DNA of 64,000 nucleotides from Acinetobacter higginsii (GTDB taxonomy: Bacteria > Pseudomonadota > Gammaproteobacteria > Pseudomonadales > Moraxellaceae), in the NCBI RefSeq assembly GCF_000369525.1, contig NZ_KB850070.1, positions 271,568-335,567 of the forward strand, given 5' to 3'. The notes beneath the pieces were generated by a model. The model was not told the origin of the DNA, searched no databases, and saw only the letters and a program-made list of their open reading frames with translations. This document shows positions 8,989 to 18,771 of the stretch, in pieces. The stretch's first letter is position 1. Each line of letters starts with the position of its first letter. The position numbers and the translations under genes were made by a program.

Positions 8989-10159
8989 ATCTACTTTTTA
9001 AAACCAGATCTGTGACATGCTCAAGATAATTATCTTCTTTCATCTCGGCAGACAAAGCATAGGTCTGATTTGGCTGAATACCTTGACCTTCAATCATATT
9101 GCCATTGGGAGTGTAATAATGCGATACCGTCATCTGCAATGCAGCGCCACTTGGTAAGGGGAATAACTTTTGTACCACACCTTTGCCATAACTATTTTCG
9201 CCAACCACCCATGCACGCTTATGCTCTTTTAATGCCGCTGTAAAAACTTCAGCAGCAGAAGCAGAACGGCGGTTGATTAAAATGCCTAATTTCATATTTT
9301 GAAATTCATTAGAAGGAAGTGCTTGGAATTGCTGATCACCTTCAGAACGGCTTTTAGTCGTGACAATTAAACCCTGATTTAGAAATAGATCAGCCGCTTC
9401 GACTGAGGCCGAAAGCAAGCCCCCTGGATTATTACGTAAATCGAATACCACGGCCTTAAGTTTGGTCGAACTATATTCTTCTATCAAACGTTTAATCTCA
9501 TTCGCCGTATCTTGCTGAAAAACACGTATTTTCAGCACCAATACCTGATTGTGCAATAAAACGGGTTCAATATCAGTTTCGACTTTCTTGTTTCTCACCA
9601 AAATGGTCGTACTATTATTCTCTGTTTGTATCTGGACAGTACTTCCAATCGAGCCATAGAGCAGACCTTGTACTTGGTCTTGATTTAAGCTTTTCAGTTC
9701 TTGGTTATCCACTTTTAGGATAACTTGTCCATTGCGTAAACCGAGCTTACTCGAATCCGAACCGGACTTAAGATCCTGAATCTGCCACGTTTTCGAATGT
9801 GCATCATAATTTAAATTGAAATCGACAGAAGCTAAATCACCCTCTGTATATTGAATCAGTTGACGATATTCTTCCGCAGATAAATAACGGGAGTAACGAT
9901 CTAGACCACTGACCAAGCCCTTAATCGACTGTTGGAATAAAGCATCATCCGACTTTTTATCGACATAGTTATCTTTGACGATGCCGTAAATCTGTACAAA
10001 TTGTTGAATAGATTCAATCGGGACTTCAGCATTACCAGACTTGGAGTCTTCATTCGACCACCCAGAAGAATGGGTGATTGGTGCGGCTGAGAGACTATGT
10101 CCCCAACACATCAACACACTTGCACATAACGCTCGGTAAATGTTGTTGTGCTGGGTCAT
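8984..10159 (-). CDS. S41 carboxyl-terminal processing protease
   Basis: Periplasmic CtpA/Prc-type serine protease, 391 aa. An N-terminal secretion signal ends near SLSAAP. A PDZ domain spans roughly residues 105-190. The S41 core includes FDLRNNPGGLL (about 239-249), the nucleophile in SASAAE (Ser301) and the general-base lysine in YGKGVVQ (Lys326). Such proteases trim lipoproteins and peptidoglycan enzymes. It lies 9 bp downstream of gpmI, as in many proteobacteria where gpmI and ctpA are neighbours. Confidence 0.9.
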   Translation of the reverse strand: MTQHNNIYRALCASVLMCWGHSLSAAPITHSSGWSNEDSKSGNAEVPIESIQQFVQIYGIVKDNYVDKKSDDALFQQSIKGLVSGLDRYSRYLSAEEYRQLIQYTEGDLASVDFNLNYDAHSKTWQIQDLKSGSDSSKLGLRNGQVILKVDNQELKSLNQDQVQGLLYGSIGSTVQIQTENNSTTILVRNKKVETDIEPVLLHNQVLVLKIRVFQQDTANEIKRLIEEYSSTKLKAVVFDLRNNPGGLLSASVEAADLFLNQGLIVTTKSRSEGDQQFQALPSNEFQNMKLGILINRRSASAAEVFTAALKEHKRAWVVGENSYGKGVVQKLFPLPSGAALQMTVSHYYTPNGNMIEGQGIQPNQTYALSAEMKEDNYLEHVTDLVLKSRY

Positions 10160-10168
10160 TGATTCACC

Positions 10169-11713
10169 TTATTTTAAAGTAATTAAGTTCTTGCCTTGCA
10201 TTTCAGGCGGCACAGGAATGTCCATCAAATGCAAGAGTGTTGGTGCTACATCCGCCAGTACGCCATCTTCAGCAATCGTTGCTTGTGTTGGACCAACATA
10301 AATAAATGGAACCAACTCTGTGGTATGTTGGGTATGAACCTGTCCACTATCATAGTCTTGCATTTGCTCTACATTACCATGATCCGCTGTAATTAACATA
10401 TGCCCTTTGTTTGCCATCACTGCATCGTAAACACGGCCTAGACAGCTATCGACGGTTTCAACGGCTTTCACCGCAGCATCAAACACACCCGTATGCCCAA
10501 CCATATCACCATTGGCATAGTTCACGACTAAAAGGTCAAACTCACCAGAATTGATTGCATTGACTAACTCATCAGTTACTTCATAAGCACTCATTTCTGG
10601 TTTTAAATCGTAGGTTGCAACATTCGGCGAAGGAATGAGAATACGTTTTTCACCTTCATATTCATCTTCACGACCACCACTGAAGAAGAAAGTGACGTGT
10701 GCATACTTCTCAGTTTCAGCAATACGCAATTGGGTCTTACCCAAACTTGACAGATATTCACCAATCGAGTTTTTAAGTCCTTCTGGCATATACGCCACAG
10801 GTGCATCAATACTCGCTTGATAACGAGTCAACATGACAAACTTAGACAGGTTTGGAACGACTTTACGGGTAAATCCAGCAAAATCTTTTTCAACAAAAGC
10901 ACGCGTAATCTCACGCGCACGATCGGCACGGAAGTTCATAAAAACAACACTATCACCATCTTGCACTTTGGCAATTTCACCAATACGTGTTGCTTTAACA
11001 AACTCATCATTTTCATTCGCAGCATAAGCAAGCTCTAAGCCTTCAACTGCTGAGTTGGCGACACGTACTGCCTCACCTTCAGTCATAAGGCGATAGGCTT
11101 GTTCAACACGATCCCAACGATTATCACGGTCCATCGCAAAGTAACGACCAATCATCGAAACGATACGACCCTGATTTGGATATTGTGCAAATAAAGCATC
11201 TAGTTTTTCTAATGACGGCTTTGCACTTCGTGGTGGAGTGTCACGTCCATCTAGGAAGGCATGTAGATATACTGTCGCACCACGTTTTAATGCCAGCTCA
11301 CACATTGCCACAATATGGTCTTCATGTGAATGAACACCACCTTGAGACAGCAGGCCCATCACATGCACAGCACCCTTTGCTAGTTTGGCTTTTTCTACAG
11401 CATCAACTAAAACTTCATGCTCAAAAAAAGCACCAGTGCGGATATCTTTAGTAATTCGAGTGAAATCTTGGTACAGCACACGACCTGCACCTAAATTCAT
11501 ATGACCGACTTCAGAGTTGCCCATTTGACCATCAGGCAAGCCGACATCTTCGCCTGAACCTGAGATTAAACTATTTGGATGCTTGGCCTTCATCGCAGTG
11601 AGGTTTGGCGTTTTTGCCGCTAAAAAAGCATTATCTTCAACTGCTTCACGATGTCCTACGCCATCCATAATCACCAGAACGTGAGGAATTTTGCCAGCAT
11701 TTGCATCCGTCAT
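10169..11713 (-). CDS. gpmI: Phosphoglycerate mutase, cofactor-independent
   Basis: Glycolytic/gluconeogenic enzyme interconverting 3- and 2-phosphoglycerate with two Mn ions. The phosphoserine lies in [10 protein letters not shown] (Ser67 from the chosen start). Metal ligands are in LVIMDGVG near the N-terminus and [11 protein letters not shown] near the C-terminus. An upstream in-frame ATG at 11734 would add seven residues, but the ATG at 11713 has an AGAG Shine-Dalgarno and gives the usual N-terminus [18 protein letters not shown]. Length 514 aa is typical. Confidence 0.95.
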   Translation of the reverse strand: MTDANAGKIPHVLVIMDGVGHREAVEDNAFLAAKTPNLTAMKAKHPNSLISGSGEDVGLPDGQMGNSEVGHMNLGAGRVLYQDFTRITKDIRTGAFFEHEVLVDAVEKAKLAKGAVHVMGLLSQGGVHSHEDHIVAMCELALKRGATVYLHAFLDGRDTPPRSAKPSLEKLDALFAQYPNQGRIVSMIGRYFAMDRDNRWDRVEQAYRLMTEGEAVRVANSAVEGLELAYAANENDEFVKATRIGEIAKVQDGDSVVFMNFRADRAREITRAFVEKDFAGFTRKVVPNLSKFVMLTRYQASIDAPVAYMPEGLKNSIGEYLSSLGKTQLRIAETEKYAHVTFFFSGGREDEYEGEKRILIPSPNVATYDLKPEMSAYEVTDELVNAINSGEFDLLVVNYANGDMVGHTGVFDAAVKAVETVDSCLGRVYDAVMANKGHMLITADHGNVEQMQDYDSGQVHTQHTTELVPFIYVGPTQATIAEDGVLADVAPTLLHLMDIPVPPEMQGKNLITLK

Positions 11714-11827
11714 AATGGACTCTCTGTTTGTCATTTGATCGGTCTATTTTACCGAAATTTAATCGAATTCTCCATGACCTGACTGATGGCTTTCATCAAT
11801 CCTGATCATAGAACCTCGCCATCAAGC

Positions 11828-12898
11828 TTAGCGTGCTCGATAGAGCAGATAGCTTCCCACCATAAAGATCAGCACCACTGGCATCAGCACAAACCATGCA
11901 GGTGAAGGTGCATACACTAAGCTTGCATAGCCCAAGAAATCTTGAAGATAGAAGAAACCTAAGCCTGTGAACAGTGAAATCACCAAACGGAAACCCATTG
12001 ACTGTTGACGTAATGGTCCAAAAATGAAGGAACAAGCAATCAACACCAAGGTAATTAAAGAAAATGGTGAGGTCACTTTCTGCCAGAAGGCCAATTCATA
12101 GGTCTTCGGAACCTGGCTATATTCATCCATATAGCGCATGAAACTAATCAATTGGCTTGGAGATAAATCTTCAGGGTCCAAGGTCACCATATGTACATAT
12201 TTCGGCTGTAATGCTAAACCAAGCGATTGCTGCTCATGATCCGTTTTAATGGCATTGCCTTGCGCCAGTAAATCCACTTGATGTGATTGGGACAACTGCC
12301 ATTCACCATCTTTAATAAACTGTCCTTTTTCAGCGGTCACAAAAGACTGCAAGCGATGGTCCTGATCAAAATCAATGGTTTGAATATTGCGTAACTGACC
12401 TTGTGAGTTGGCATAATCAATATAGATAAAGCGCTGCCCTTCACGTGACCAATAGCCTTTGACTTCGCCCAAAGCTGCTACACTGCGTTGTTTTTTAATA
12501 CTTTGAGCTTGTTCGTTGGTATAAGGAATCACCCATTCACTCAACACAAAAGACAGTACGATCAATAACAGCGCTGAACGCATGACCCAACCAACAATTC
12601 GCCATAAACTGATACCAACAGAACGCATTACGATCAGTTCACTATTCGAAGCAAGTGCGCCCAGTCCTAAAACAGAGCCAATCAATGCAGCAACAGGCAG
12701 GATTTCATATAAATAACGCGGCGCACCCCACATCACAAACAGAAAAGCCTGCCACGCATTATAGTTAGGTTTCAGCGAACCCAATTCACCAAGGTACGTA
12801 AATAATACTTGTAGGAAAGATAACACCAGCGTTGTTCCGAGCATGGCTAGAACCGTGGTTTTTGTCACATGTTTGGCGACTATTCGACGTGCTAACAT
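11828..12898 (-). CDS. lptG: LPS/LOS export permease LptG
   Basis: Inner-membrane subunit of LptB2FG, the ABC transporter that extracts lipopolysaccharide or lipooligosaccharide and feeds it to LptC/A/D. It has membrane helices in the N-terminal ~120 residues, a periplasmic beta-jellyroll (about 130-250) and C-terminal helices. The ATG at 12898 overlaps the lptF stop (TGATG), giving 356 aa; a GTG one codon earlier is possible. lptF is immediately upstream, so the pair is translationally coupled. Confidence 0.93.
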   Translation of the reverse strand: MLARRIVAKHVTKTTVLAMLGTTLVLSFLQVLFTYLGELGSLKPNYNAWQAFLFVMWGAPRYLYEILPVAALIGSVLGLGALASNSELIVMRSVGISLWRIVGWVMRSALLLIVLSFVLSEWVIPYTNEQAQSIKKQRSVAALGEVKGYWSREGQRFIYIDYANSQGQLRNIQTIDFDQDHRLQSFVTAEKGQFIKDGEWQLSQSHQVDLLAQGNAIKTDHEQQSLGLALQPKYVHMVTLDPEDLSPSQLISFMRYMDEYSQVPKTYELAFWQKVTSPFSLITLVLIACSFIFGPLRQQSMGFRLVISLFTGLGFFYLQDFLGYASLVYAPSPAWFVLMPVVLIFMVGSYLLYRAR

Positions 12899-13998
12899 CA
12901 CAACCCCACTCGCTGCATACTTTTCTTAATTTTAGGCGCTAATTTTTGTTTACGTGCAAAAATTGCGGCTGCAATGCCATAAACCAAAATCACAGCTGGA
13001 TAAGCCCAAATGTCCAACTCATCTTTACTGATTCGAGTCTTAATCGCGATCAATACCACAATTAAGCTGGCAAAAATAAAGATCGCAGGAATCAAACGAT
13101 AATAACGCCCTTGACGCGGACTCACTTCAGACAATGCGACAGCAAGCATCAAACCCACAATAATGATAAATGGCCCAAAGATACGCCAGCCCAACTCACT
13201 CCGCACCACGGAGTCATCCCGTTTCTGCCAAAGTTTGGACATTGACAATGCTTCTACATCATCACTTTCAAATTTCACATCTTTATCATTTTCTAAACGT
13301 AAGCGGTAAGATTGAAATTCTGCCTGAAGATAACGTGGCTGATTAGGATAAATCTCGTAACGGCGGCCTTGAACCAAGTCCACGACATTCGCCGTATCAT
13401 TAGCAACTTCGACACGAGTGGCTTCTTTCGCTAAAATCATGATGTCTGGTTTATCTTCTTGGTTGGATTTTTGATAGAAGAAAATCTCTTTTAAATTCTT
13501 ACGATCTTCAGATAATGAGTCTGCATAAATCGTAAAAGGCCCTGAAGAAATAAACTCCTTGGGACGAACCAAGTCAAAGCCCGTGCGTACCGCTTGTGTG
13601 CTGGTCAGTTTTTCAAACTCACGTAAGCCCCATGGTCCCATCCAAATCATTAAACAGGTTTGCACCACCAGATAGACCAACGTCATCGGTAACAACATAC
13701 GTGCCAACTGGTTACGACTCACACCACTGCCATTTAACACCGCCATTTCATGGTCAACATAAAGACGACCAAACACCAGCATCAAGGCAATGAAGAAACC
13801 CAAAGGAAGAATCAGCGTTAAAAACTCGGGCAAACGATAGCCGATGATGCTAAATAAAATGCCTGCATCTAAACGGCCTTGAGCTGCCACGCCAAAATAT
13901 TTGATTAAACGACCACCCATCATAATCAGGGTTAATAAACCTATGACGACGAGAGATGTCGAAACCACTTGTTTGACGAGATAACGCCGAATAATCAA
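12898..13998 (-). CDS. lptF: LPS/LOS export permease LptF
   Basis: Partner of LptG in the LptB2FG transporter, 366 aa with the same layout: N-terminal membrane helices, periplasmic domain (about 115-260), C-terminal helices. The start is TTG (MIIRRYLVKQVV), preceded by GGAAG about nine bases upstream; no ATG fits the conserved N-terminus. It is divergent from pepA, which begins 155 bp away. Confidence 0.92.
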   Translation of the reverse strand: MIIRRYLVKQVVSTSLVVIGLLTLIMMGGRLIKYFGVAAQGRLDAGILFSIIGYRLPEFLTLILPLGFFIALMLVFGRLYVDHEMAVLNGSGVSRNQLARMLLPMTLVYLVVQTCLMIWMGPWGLREFEKLTSTQAVRTGFDLVRPKEFISSGPFTIYADSLSEDRKNLKEIFFYQKSNQEDKPDIMILAKEATRVEVANDTANVVDLVQGRRYEIYPNQPRYLQAEFQSYRLRLENDKDVKFESDDVEALSMSKLWQKRDDSVVRSELGWRIFGPFIIIVGLMLAVALSEVSPRQGRYYRLIPAIFIFASLIVVLIAIKTRISKDELDIWAYPAVILVYGIAAAIFARKQKLAPKIKKSMQRVGL

Positions 13999-14152
13999 AG
14001 TAATACTTCCAAAAAGCCCAATTGAAGGTAACGCTAGTTTACCCGAATGTTAAAAATATAAAACCTATCGCTTGTTGCGGATTGCAACCTCATATCTGAA
14101 AGTGTTTAATGGACTTATCTTTATTTTTCACTCATCAGGTTCCATACAAACA

Positions 14153-15601
14153 ATGAAATTTACCCTTCATAACGCATTCCCAACTCAGGCGTCTAGCGAA
14201 TCTTTGTGGATTTTGGTTGATTCAGAACAATTACAACAGAACTTAAATACATATCAAATCAATCACCTAGAAGAAGTGCTTAACGCAACACAATTCAAAG
14301 CAGGTTTTAACGAAAGCTTAGCCTTAATTGCCAATATTTCCGCACAAGCCAATGCTCACCTGCTCGGACTCGGAAAAAGTGCCGAGTTAAAAGCCACAAA
14401 ATTAGCAAAACTCGCACAAACTATTATCAAATCATCACAAAATAAATTTAAACAAATTAGTGTCGACCTGTCAGCGCTTCCAACCGATTTACATTCACTA
14501 TTTGTCTTGAGCCTGACTCAAGCAGCCTATGGTTATGATGAATTTAAATCGAAAAAAAATGAATTTGTATTAGAAACAATCCATCTTGTTGCCAACCAAA
14601 CTACTTTAGATGATGCACAACTGAATCTAATTCATGCAGTGCAATCAGGTCAAAACTACGCACGTGATCTCGGCAACCGTCCAGGTAATATTTGCTTCCC
14701 TGAATATTTGGCAGATCAAGCAATTGCACTTGCAGCACAATATCCAGCGCTTTTAAAAGTCACAGTGCTTGATGAGCAGCAAATGGCGGACTTGGGGATG
14801 TATGCCTTCCTTGCAGTCAGCAAAGGCTCTGACCGCCCGGGTCGCATTATTACACTCGAATACAATGCCAAAGTAGATCAAGCCCCTGTCGTGCTTGTCG
14901 GTAAAGGTGTGACCTTTGATACAGGTGGTATTTCATTAAAACCAGGCCTAGGCATGGATGAAATGAAATTTGATATGTGCGGTGCAGCTTCTGTGCTTGG
15001 AACCATTCAAGCACTATGCGAAGCACAATTGCCAATTCATGTGGTCGGTGCGATTGCAGCAGCAGAAAATATGCCTTCTGGCCATGCCACTCGTCCGGGT
15101 GATATTGTGACCAGCATGAGCGGTCAGACTATTGAAATCCTGAATACCGATGCAGAAGGCCGTCTGGTTCTCTGTGATACCTTAACGTATATCAAGCGCT
15201 TTAACCCTGTGCTGGTGATTGATATTGCAACCCTCACAGGTGCCTGTGTGGTTGCGCTAGGTAAAGTGGTAAGTGGCTTATTTACGCCAGATGATGAACT
15301 TGCCCAAGACCTACAACAGGCAGGCGAACAGTCACTAGACCGAGTATGGCGTATGCCAGTGATGGAAGAGTATCAAGAATTACTCGACTCTCCTTTTGCT
15401 GATATTGCCAACATCGGCGGTCCATATGGTGGCGCAATTACTGCTGCGTGTTTCCTCGAACGTTTCACTCGTGATTATCGTTGGGCACATCTTGATGTCG
15501 CAGGTACAGCGTGGTTATCGGGTGCAGCTAAAGGTGCTACAGGTCGTCCAGTGCCATTACTGATGCAGTTTTTAGCAAATCGTGTTGCAACGAAAAACTA
15601 A
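14153..15601 (+). CDS. pepA: Leucyl aminopeptidase PepA
   Basis: Cytoplasmic M17 metallo-aminopeptidase with two metal ions; homologues also bind DNA as transcription or recombination factors. The C-terminal catalytic domain has [15 protein letters not shown] (Lys and Asp ligands) and the signature NTDAEGRL. The frame is open 81 bases further upstream, but the conserved N-terminus [12 protein letters not shown] begins at the ATG at 14153, giving 482 aa, the usual size. holC follows after 3 bp. Confidence 0.94.
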   Translation: MKFTLHNAFPTQASSESLWILVDSEQLQQNLNTYQINHLEEVLNATQFKAGFNESLALIANISAQANAHLLGLGKSAELKATKLAKLAQTIIKSSQNKFKQISVDLSALPTDLHSLFVLSLTQAAYGYDEFKSKKNEFVLETIHLVANQTTLDDAQLNLIHAVQSGQNYARDLGNRPGNICFPEYLADQAIALAAQYPALLKVTVLDEQQMADLGMYAFLAVSKGSDRPGRIITLEYNAKVDQAPVVLVGKGVTFDTGGISLKPGLGMDEMKFDMCGAASVLGTIQALCEAQLPIHVVGAIAAAENMPSGHATRPGDIVTSMSGQTIEILNTDAEGRLVLCDTLTYIKRFNPVLVIDIATLTGACVVALGKVVSGLFTPDDELAQDLQQAGEQSLDRVWRMPVMEEYQELLDSPFADIANIGGPYGGAITAACFLERFTRDYRWAHLDVAGTAWLSGAAKGATGRPVPLLMQFLANRVATKN

Positions 15602-15604
15602 AAC

Positions 15605-16012
15605 ATGCCACAAATCAGCTTTTATCTATTTGAAAATAGTAAAGAACGGCAAGTCGAAAGTGCTTGCCGTTTATGCCGTAAGATTCTGAATCAGCATCCA
15701 CACATCTGGTGGTATTGCGCTGATTCAGAGCAGCAAACGGAGTTAGATGAGAAACTTTGGAACTTTGATCCACTCAGCTTTATTCCACATGGCATTGATC
15801 AGCCGCATAGTCCTGTGTGTATTTCAGCGGAATTACCCCCGTCGAATGATTGGATCGTGTTTAATTTTAACAATCATGCACTTGAACAAACTCAAGATTT
15901 TCGCCACATTATCGAAATTATTGAAAATAATGAAACGGCAAAACAGATCGGGCGGGAAAAATTTAAAATGTATCGTCGTTTAGGTATTGAACCTCGAACC
16001 TTTAAATTATAA
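15605..16012 (+). CDS. holC: DNA polymerase III subunit chi
   Basis: Clamp-loader accessory subunit that links the polymerase III holoenzyme to SSB. It is 135 aa, with the family pattern: an early beta strand (ISFYLFEN), ESACRLCRKIL, then IWWYCADSEQQTELDEKLWNFDPLSFIPHG near the middle. The pepA-holC order is common in gammaproteobacteria, where valS often follows; here an uncharacterised coiled-coil gene follows instead. Confidence 0.9.
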   Translation: MPQISFYLFENSKERQVESACRLCRKILNQHPHIWWYCADSEQQTELDEKLWNFDPLSFIPHGIDQPHSPVCISAELPPSNDWIVFNFNNHALEQTQDFRHIIEIIENNETAKQIGREKFKMYRRLGIEPRTFKL

Positions 16013-16047
16013 ATCGGCAATAAACAGCATCATTTGAGGAGTGTCTT

Positions 16048-16674
16048 GTGGCATTAAATGTAGGTCAGGACTTTAAAAAACGTTGGTTAAATGCACCTGA
16101 GGCTGTCCGCCAGACCTATCAGGATGATTTAGCACGTATTTGTGATCTACTGTTACCACAAACACTGACTCAGACATGGACACAACATGAGGAAAATGCG
16201 CAGCAACTTTCTCAGCAGCGCATTGATCAAGCCTATGCCGACTTAAAAGCAGACTTGATTGAACAAGCACGTATTCGTAAACAACTGGCTTTGGAAAAGG
16301 CATTGGAAGAAAAGCGTGCAGCTGAAGCCGCCTATGCCGCACAACTGCAAGCCGATGAAGCCCGTCAATTTGAACAACAGACTGAAAGCCTGCTTGCCTT
16401 ACGTGGTCATATTGATCAGGAAATTGCACAGCAAACTGAACGCTATCAAAGTAATCCTGAACAGCCAAGTATCGATTATTCAAAGGCTCAACGTGTGGTG
16501 ATCGATGATCAGCAAATTCTGTCAGAGTTAGAAAGTGTCCGTGTACGACTTGAATTAGAAGCCGAAGGTTTAATTGAGCAAGCGGTAACTGTATTCCGCG
16601 CTAAGTTACATGCCCTCGCGCAAGATGAAATTGACTATATCTTGAAAAATAGTGAATTTTCAGACGAAAAATAA
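16048..16674 (+). CDS. Uncharacterised coiled-coil protein
   Basis: 208 aa, no family that I recognise. Residues about 55-115 are Ala/Glu/Gln/Lys-rich with heptad-like spacing, predicting a long coiled coil. There is no signal peptide or membrane segment. The start is GTG with a GAGGA Shine-Dalgarno 7-8 bases upstream. It follows holC by 35 bp and ends at a terminator, so it is the last gene of the pepA-holC transcript. Confidence 0.7.
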   Translation: MALNVGQDFKKRWLNAPEAVRQTYQDDLARICDLLLPQTLTQTWTQHEENAQQLSQQRIDQAYADLKADLIEQARIRKQLALEKALEEKRAAEAAYAAQLQADEARQFEQQTESLLALRGHIDQEIAQQTERYQSNPEQPSIDYSKAQRVVIDDQQILSELESVRVRLELEAEGLIEQAVTVFRAKLHALAQDEIDYILKNSEFSDEK

Positions 16675-16675
16675 T

Positions 16676-16707
16676 AAAAAAGCCCAGTTTGAACTGGGCT
16701 TTTTTAT
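16676..16707 (+). terminator. Terminator between the coiled-coil gene and ribE
   Basis: Stem AGCCCAGTT / AACTGGGCT, 2-nt loop, A- and T-runs on both sides; serves both converging genes. Confidence 0.9.
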
Positions 16708-16717
16708 ACTTCATCTT

Positions 16718-17377
16718 TTATTTTAAAAAACCGTTTTCAGCTAAAAAAGCCATACTGATATTCGATTCAGTTTTCTGTTCCGCAGCCTTATCACCTAGCA
16801 ATAAACGCTCAATGTAGCGTGCCAAGACATCCACTTCCAAGTTGACTTTGCTGCCAACCTGCCAAGTGCCAATATTGGTACGTTCTGCGGTATGTGGGAT
16901 CAAATTCAAACTTAAAATATTGCCGCGTAAATGGTTAATGGTCAGACTGATCCCATCGACAGTAACTGAACCTTTTTCAGCTAAATATTTAGCTAACTCA
17001 ACAGGCGCTGTCACTTCAAAATACAGTGAACGTGCATCATGTCGCACTAAGGTAATTTCACCTAAACCATCCACATGTCCACTGACAATATGCCCACCAA
17101 AACGTGTGGTTGGCAGCATTGCTTTCTCAACGTTGACGGCTTGACCGACTTTCCATTGGCCTAATGTGGTACGGTTTAAACTCTCTCGCGAAACATCAGC
17201 TGCATACCAGTTTTCACCCCATTCAATCACAGTCAGGCAGATCCCATTGGTGGCAATTGAATCCCCCAAATGTACATCAGACATATCCAAATCAGTTTGA
17301 ATACGCAAACGAACGTCGCCACCTACACTCTGTAGGCTCTCAACCTTACCTAAACTTTCAATAATGCCTGTAAACAT
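16718..17377 (-). CDS. ribE: Riboflavin synthase, alpha chain
   Basis: Converts two molecules of 6,7-dimethyl-8-ribityllumazine to riboflavin. The protein is two lumazine-binding repeats: the N-terminal MFTGIIESLGKV start is diagnostic, and the second repeat begins near GGHIVSGHVDGLGEI. Length 219 aa is typical. It stands apart from ribD (20.1-21.2 kb). I see no FMN riboswitch upstream. Confidence 0.95.
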   Translation of the reverse strand: MFTGIIESLGKVESLQSVGGDVRLRIQTDLDMSDVHLGDSIATNGICLTVIEWGENWYAADVSRESLNRTTLGQWKVGQAVNVEKAMLPTTRFGGHIVSGHVDGLGEITLVRHDARSLYFEVTAPVELAKYLAEKGSVTVDGISLTINHLRGNILSLNLIPHTAERTNIGTWQVGSKVNLEVDVLARYIERLLLGDKAAEQKTESNISMAFLAENGFLK

Positions 17378-17485
17378 GGGAGTTTCAACCTATCTTTATT
17401 GCAGTATGTACCACTGTAAAGAAGATACCTTAAAGCAAAGAACTAGAGATAACAAGGCATGTACAGTCCAAATACAGGCAAATAA

Positions 17486-17514
17486 AAAGGGCAATCCGTT
17501 GACTGCCCTTCAGA
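17486..17514 (-). terminator. Terminator downstream of glpF
   Basis: Inverted repeat AAGGGCA / TGCCCTT followed on the minus strand by a T-run, 20-45 bases past the glpF stop. Confidence 0.75.
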
Positions 17515-17532
17515 TTCTTGATCTGGTCTTTA

Positions 17533-18375
17533 TTACATTTCAGACACTTGCTTTTCAGCAATTTCTTTTTCTTTTACTACAACAGGATTGTTGACTAAAA
17601 AATGACTAAAAAACAGCTTATAACCAAGTACGCCCAAACAAGCCCCTACGATTGGTGCAATAATCGGGACGATGAAATATGGAATATCGCGTCCACCGGT
17701 AAATGCAACAGGTCCCCAGCCAGAGAAATAAGCCACAATTTTCGGGCCAAAATCACGGGCAGGATTCATAGCAAAGCCAGTCAATGGGCCAAAAGATGCA
17801 CCAATCACGGCAACCAATAAACCGACTAAGATCGGTGCCAAAGCACCACGCGGTAAACCATTGCTATCATCACCAATCGCCATAATCAGCCAAAGCAATA
17901 ACATGGTGATAAACATTTCTACCATAAAGGCCTGACCAAGCGAGAGCAGATGATGTGGATAGGTTGAGAAAATCCCCGCTAGCTCTAAACTTTCTACACT
18001 GCCCCGCACCATATGATGGGTTTGCTCATAGTCCACAAATAAATTGCTATACAGACCATAAACCAGAAGTGCACCCACAGCTGCACCAGCAACTTGTGAA
18101 ATGATATAGAAAGGTACTTTACGTTTTTCAAAACCAGCAAACAATGCCAAAGCGATAGTCACTGCGGGATTAAGATGTGCCCCAGAAATGCCAGCAGATA
18201 AATACACTGCCAATGCAACAGCCAAGCCCCATACAATACTAATTTCCCACAAGCCTAAACTCGCTCCCGCAAGCTTAAGTGCAGCCACCACACCAATACC
18301 GAATGATAAAAAAATTGCGGTAGCAAAAAATTCAGCTACACATTGCCCCAATAAGGTGGGCTCCGAGCGACTCAT
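17533..18375 (-). CDS. glpF: Glycerol uptake facilitator (aquaglyceroporin)
   Basis: Inner-membrane MIP-family channel, 280 aa with six helices and two half-helices. Both NPA boxes are present: SGAHLNPAVT and GFAMNPARDFGPK. The Asp after the second NPA(R) and the following TGGRDIPYF segment are the GlpF rather than AqpZ pattern, so glycerol transport is favoured over water alone. An AGAGAGG Shine-Dalgarno precedes the ATG. No glpK or glpD is adjacent. Confidence 0.9.
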   Translation of the reverse strand: MSRSEPTLLGQCVAEFFATAIFLSFGIGVVAALKLAGASLGLWEISIVWGLAVALAVYLSAGISGAHLNPAVTIALALFAGFEKRKVPFYIISQVAGAAVGALLVYGLYSNLFVDYEQTHHMVRGSVESLELAGIFSTYPHHLLSLGQAFMVEMFITMLLLWLIMAIGDDSNGLPRGALAPILVGLLVAVIGASFGPLTGFAMNPARDFGPKIVAYFSGWGPVAFTGGRDIPYFIVPIIAPIVGACLGVLGYKLFFSHFLVNNPVVVKEKEIAEKQVSEM

Positions 18376-18771
18376 AACAACCTCTCTTGGTCATCGCTGC
18401 AAATAGGCAAGACCCTAAATTAAGCTCGGCAAACTATAGTTATTTTTAGATATGGTCAATATCATTTGGTAAAAATTTGAACGATTGGTTAAAGTATTTC
18501 CAGCCTTATATTAAGTGAACAGGACGATAAAAACTAAAGACAAAACCATTCCATGTATTTGTTTTAAATCATTATTTATTAATTATAATTTTCTAAGTTC
18601 TAATTTAAATGTATGATTTCGCATGTATAAACCAGCTCAAAATTGGTAGATATTTACTATAAAAACATAGGCTTATCTTACAAATCGATCACAACAATCT
18701 AATTAACCGATACTCAGCAAATACTGGATACAAAAACACCACTTTGTTGCCAAAATGGTGTGTTTTTTCTT
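18376..18771. other. 396-bp intergenic region between glpF and the methyltransferase gene
   Basis: AT-rich. It holds the glpF upstream region (right of 18375) and a terminator at its far end (18732-18769). I see no gene, RNA or repeat in it. Confidence 0.6.
18732..18769 (-). terminator. Terminator downstream of the methyltransferase gene
   Basis: Long hairpin CACCACTTTG / CAAAATGGTG with one mismatch, flanked by A- and T-runs, immediately beyond the gene ending at 18772. Confidence 0.75.

Noticed and set aside
16718..17600. FMN riboswitch near ribE or ribD
   Set aside because: Looked for the conserved RFN-element segments upstream of both rib genes and found none.
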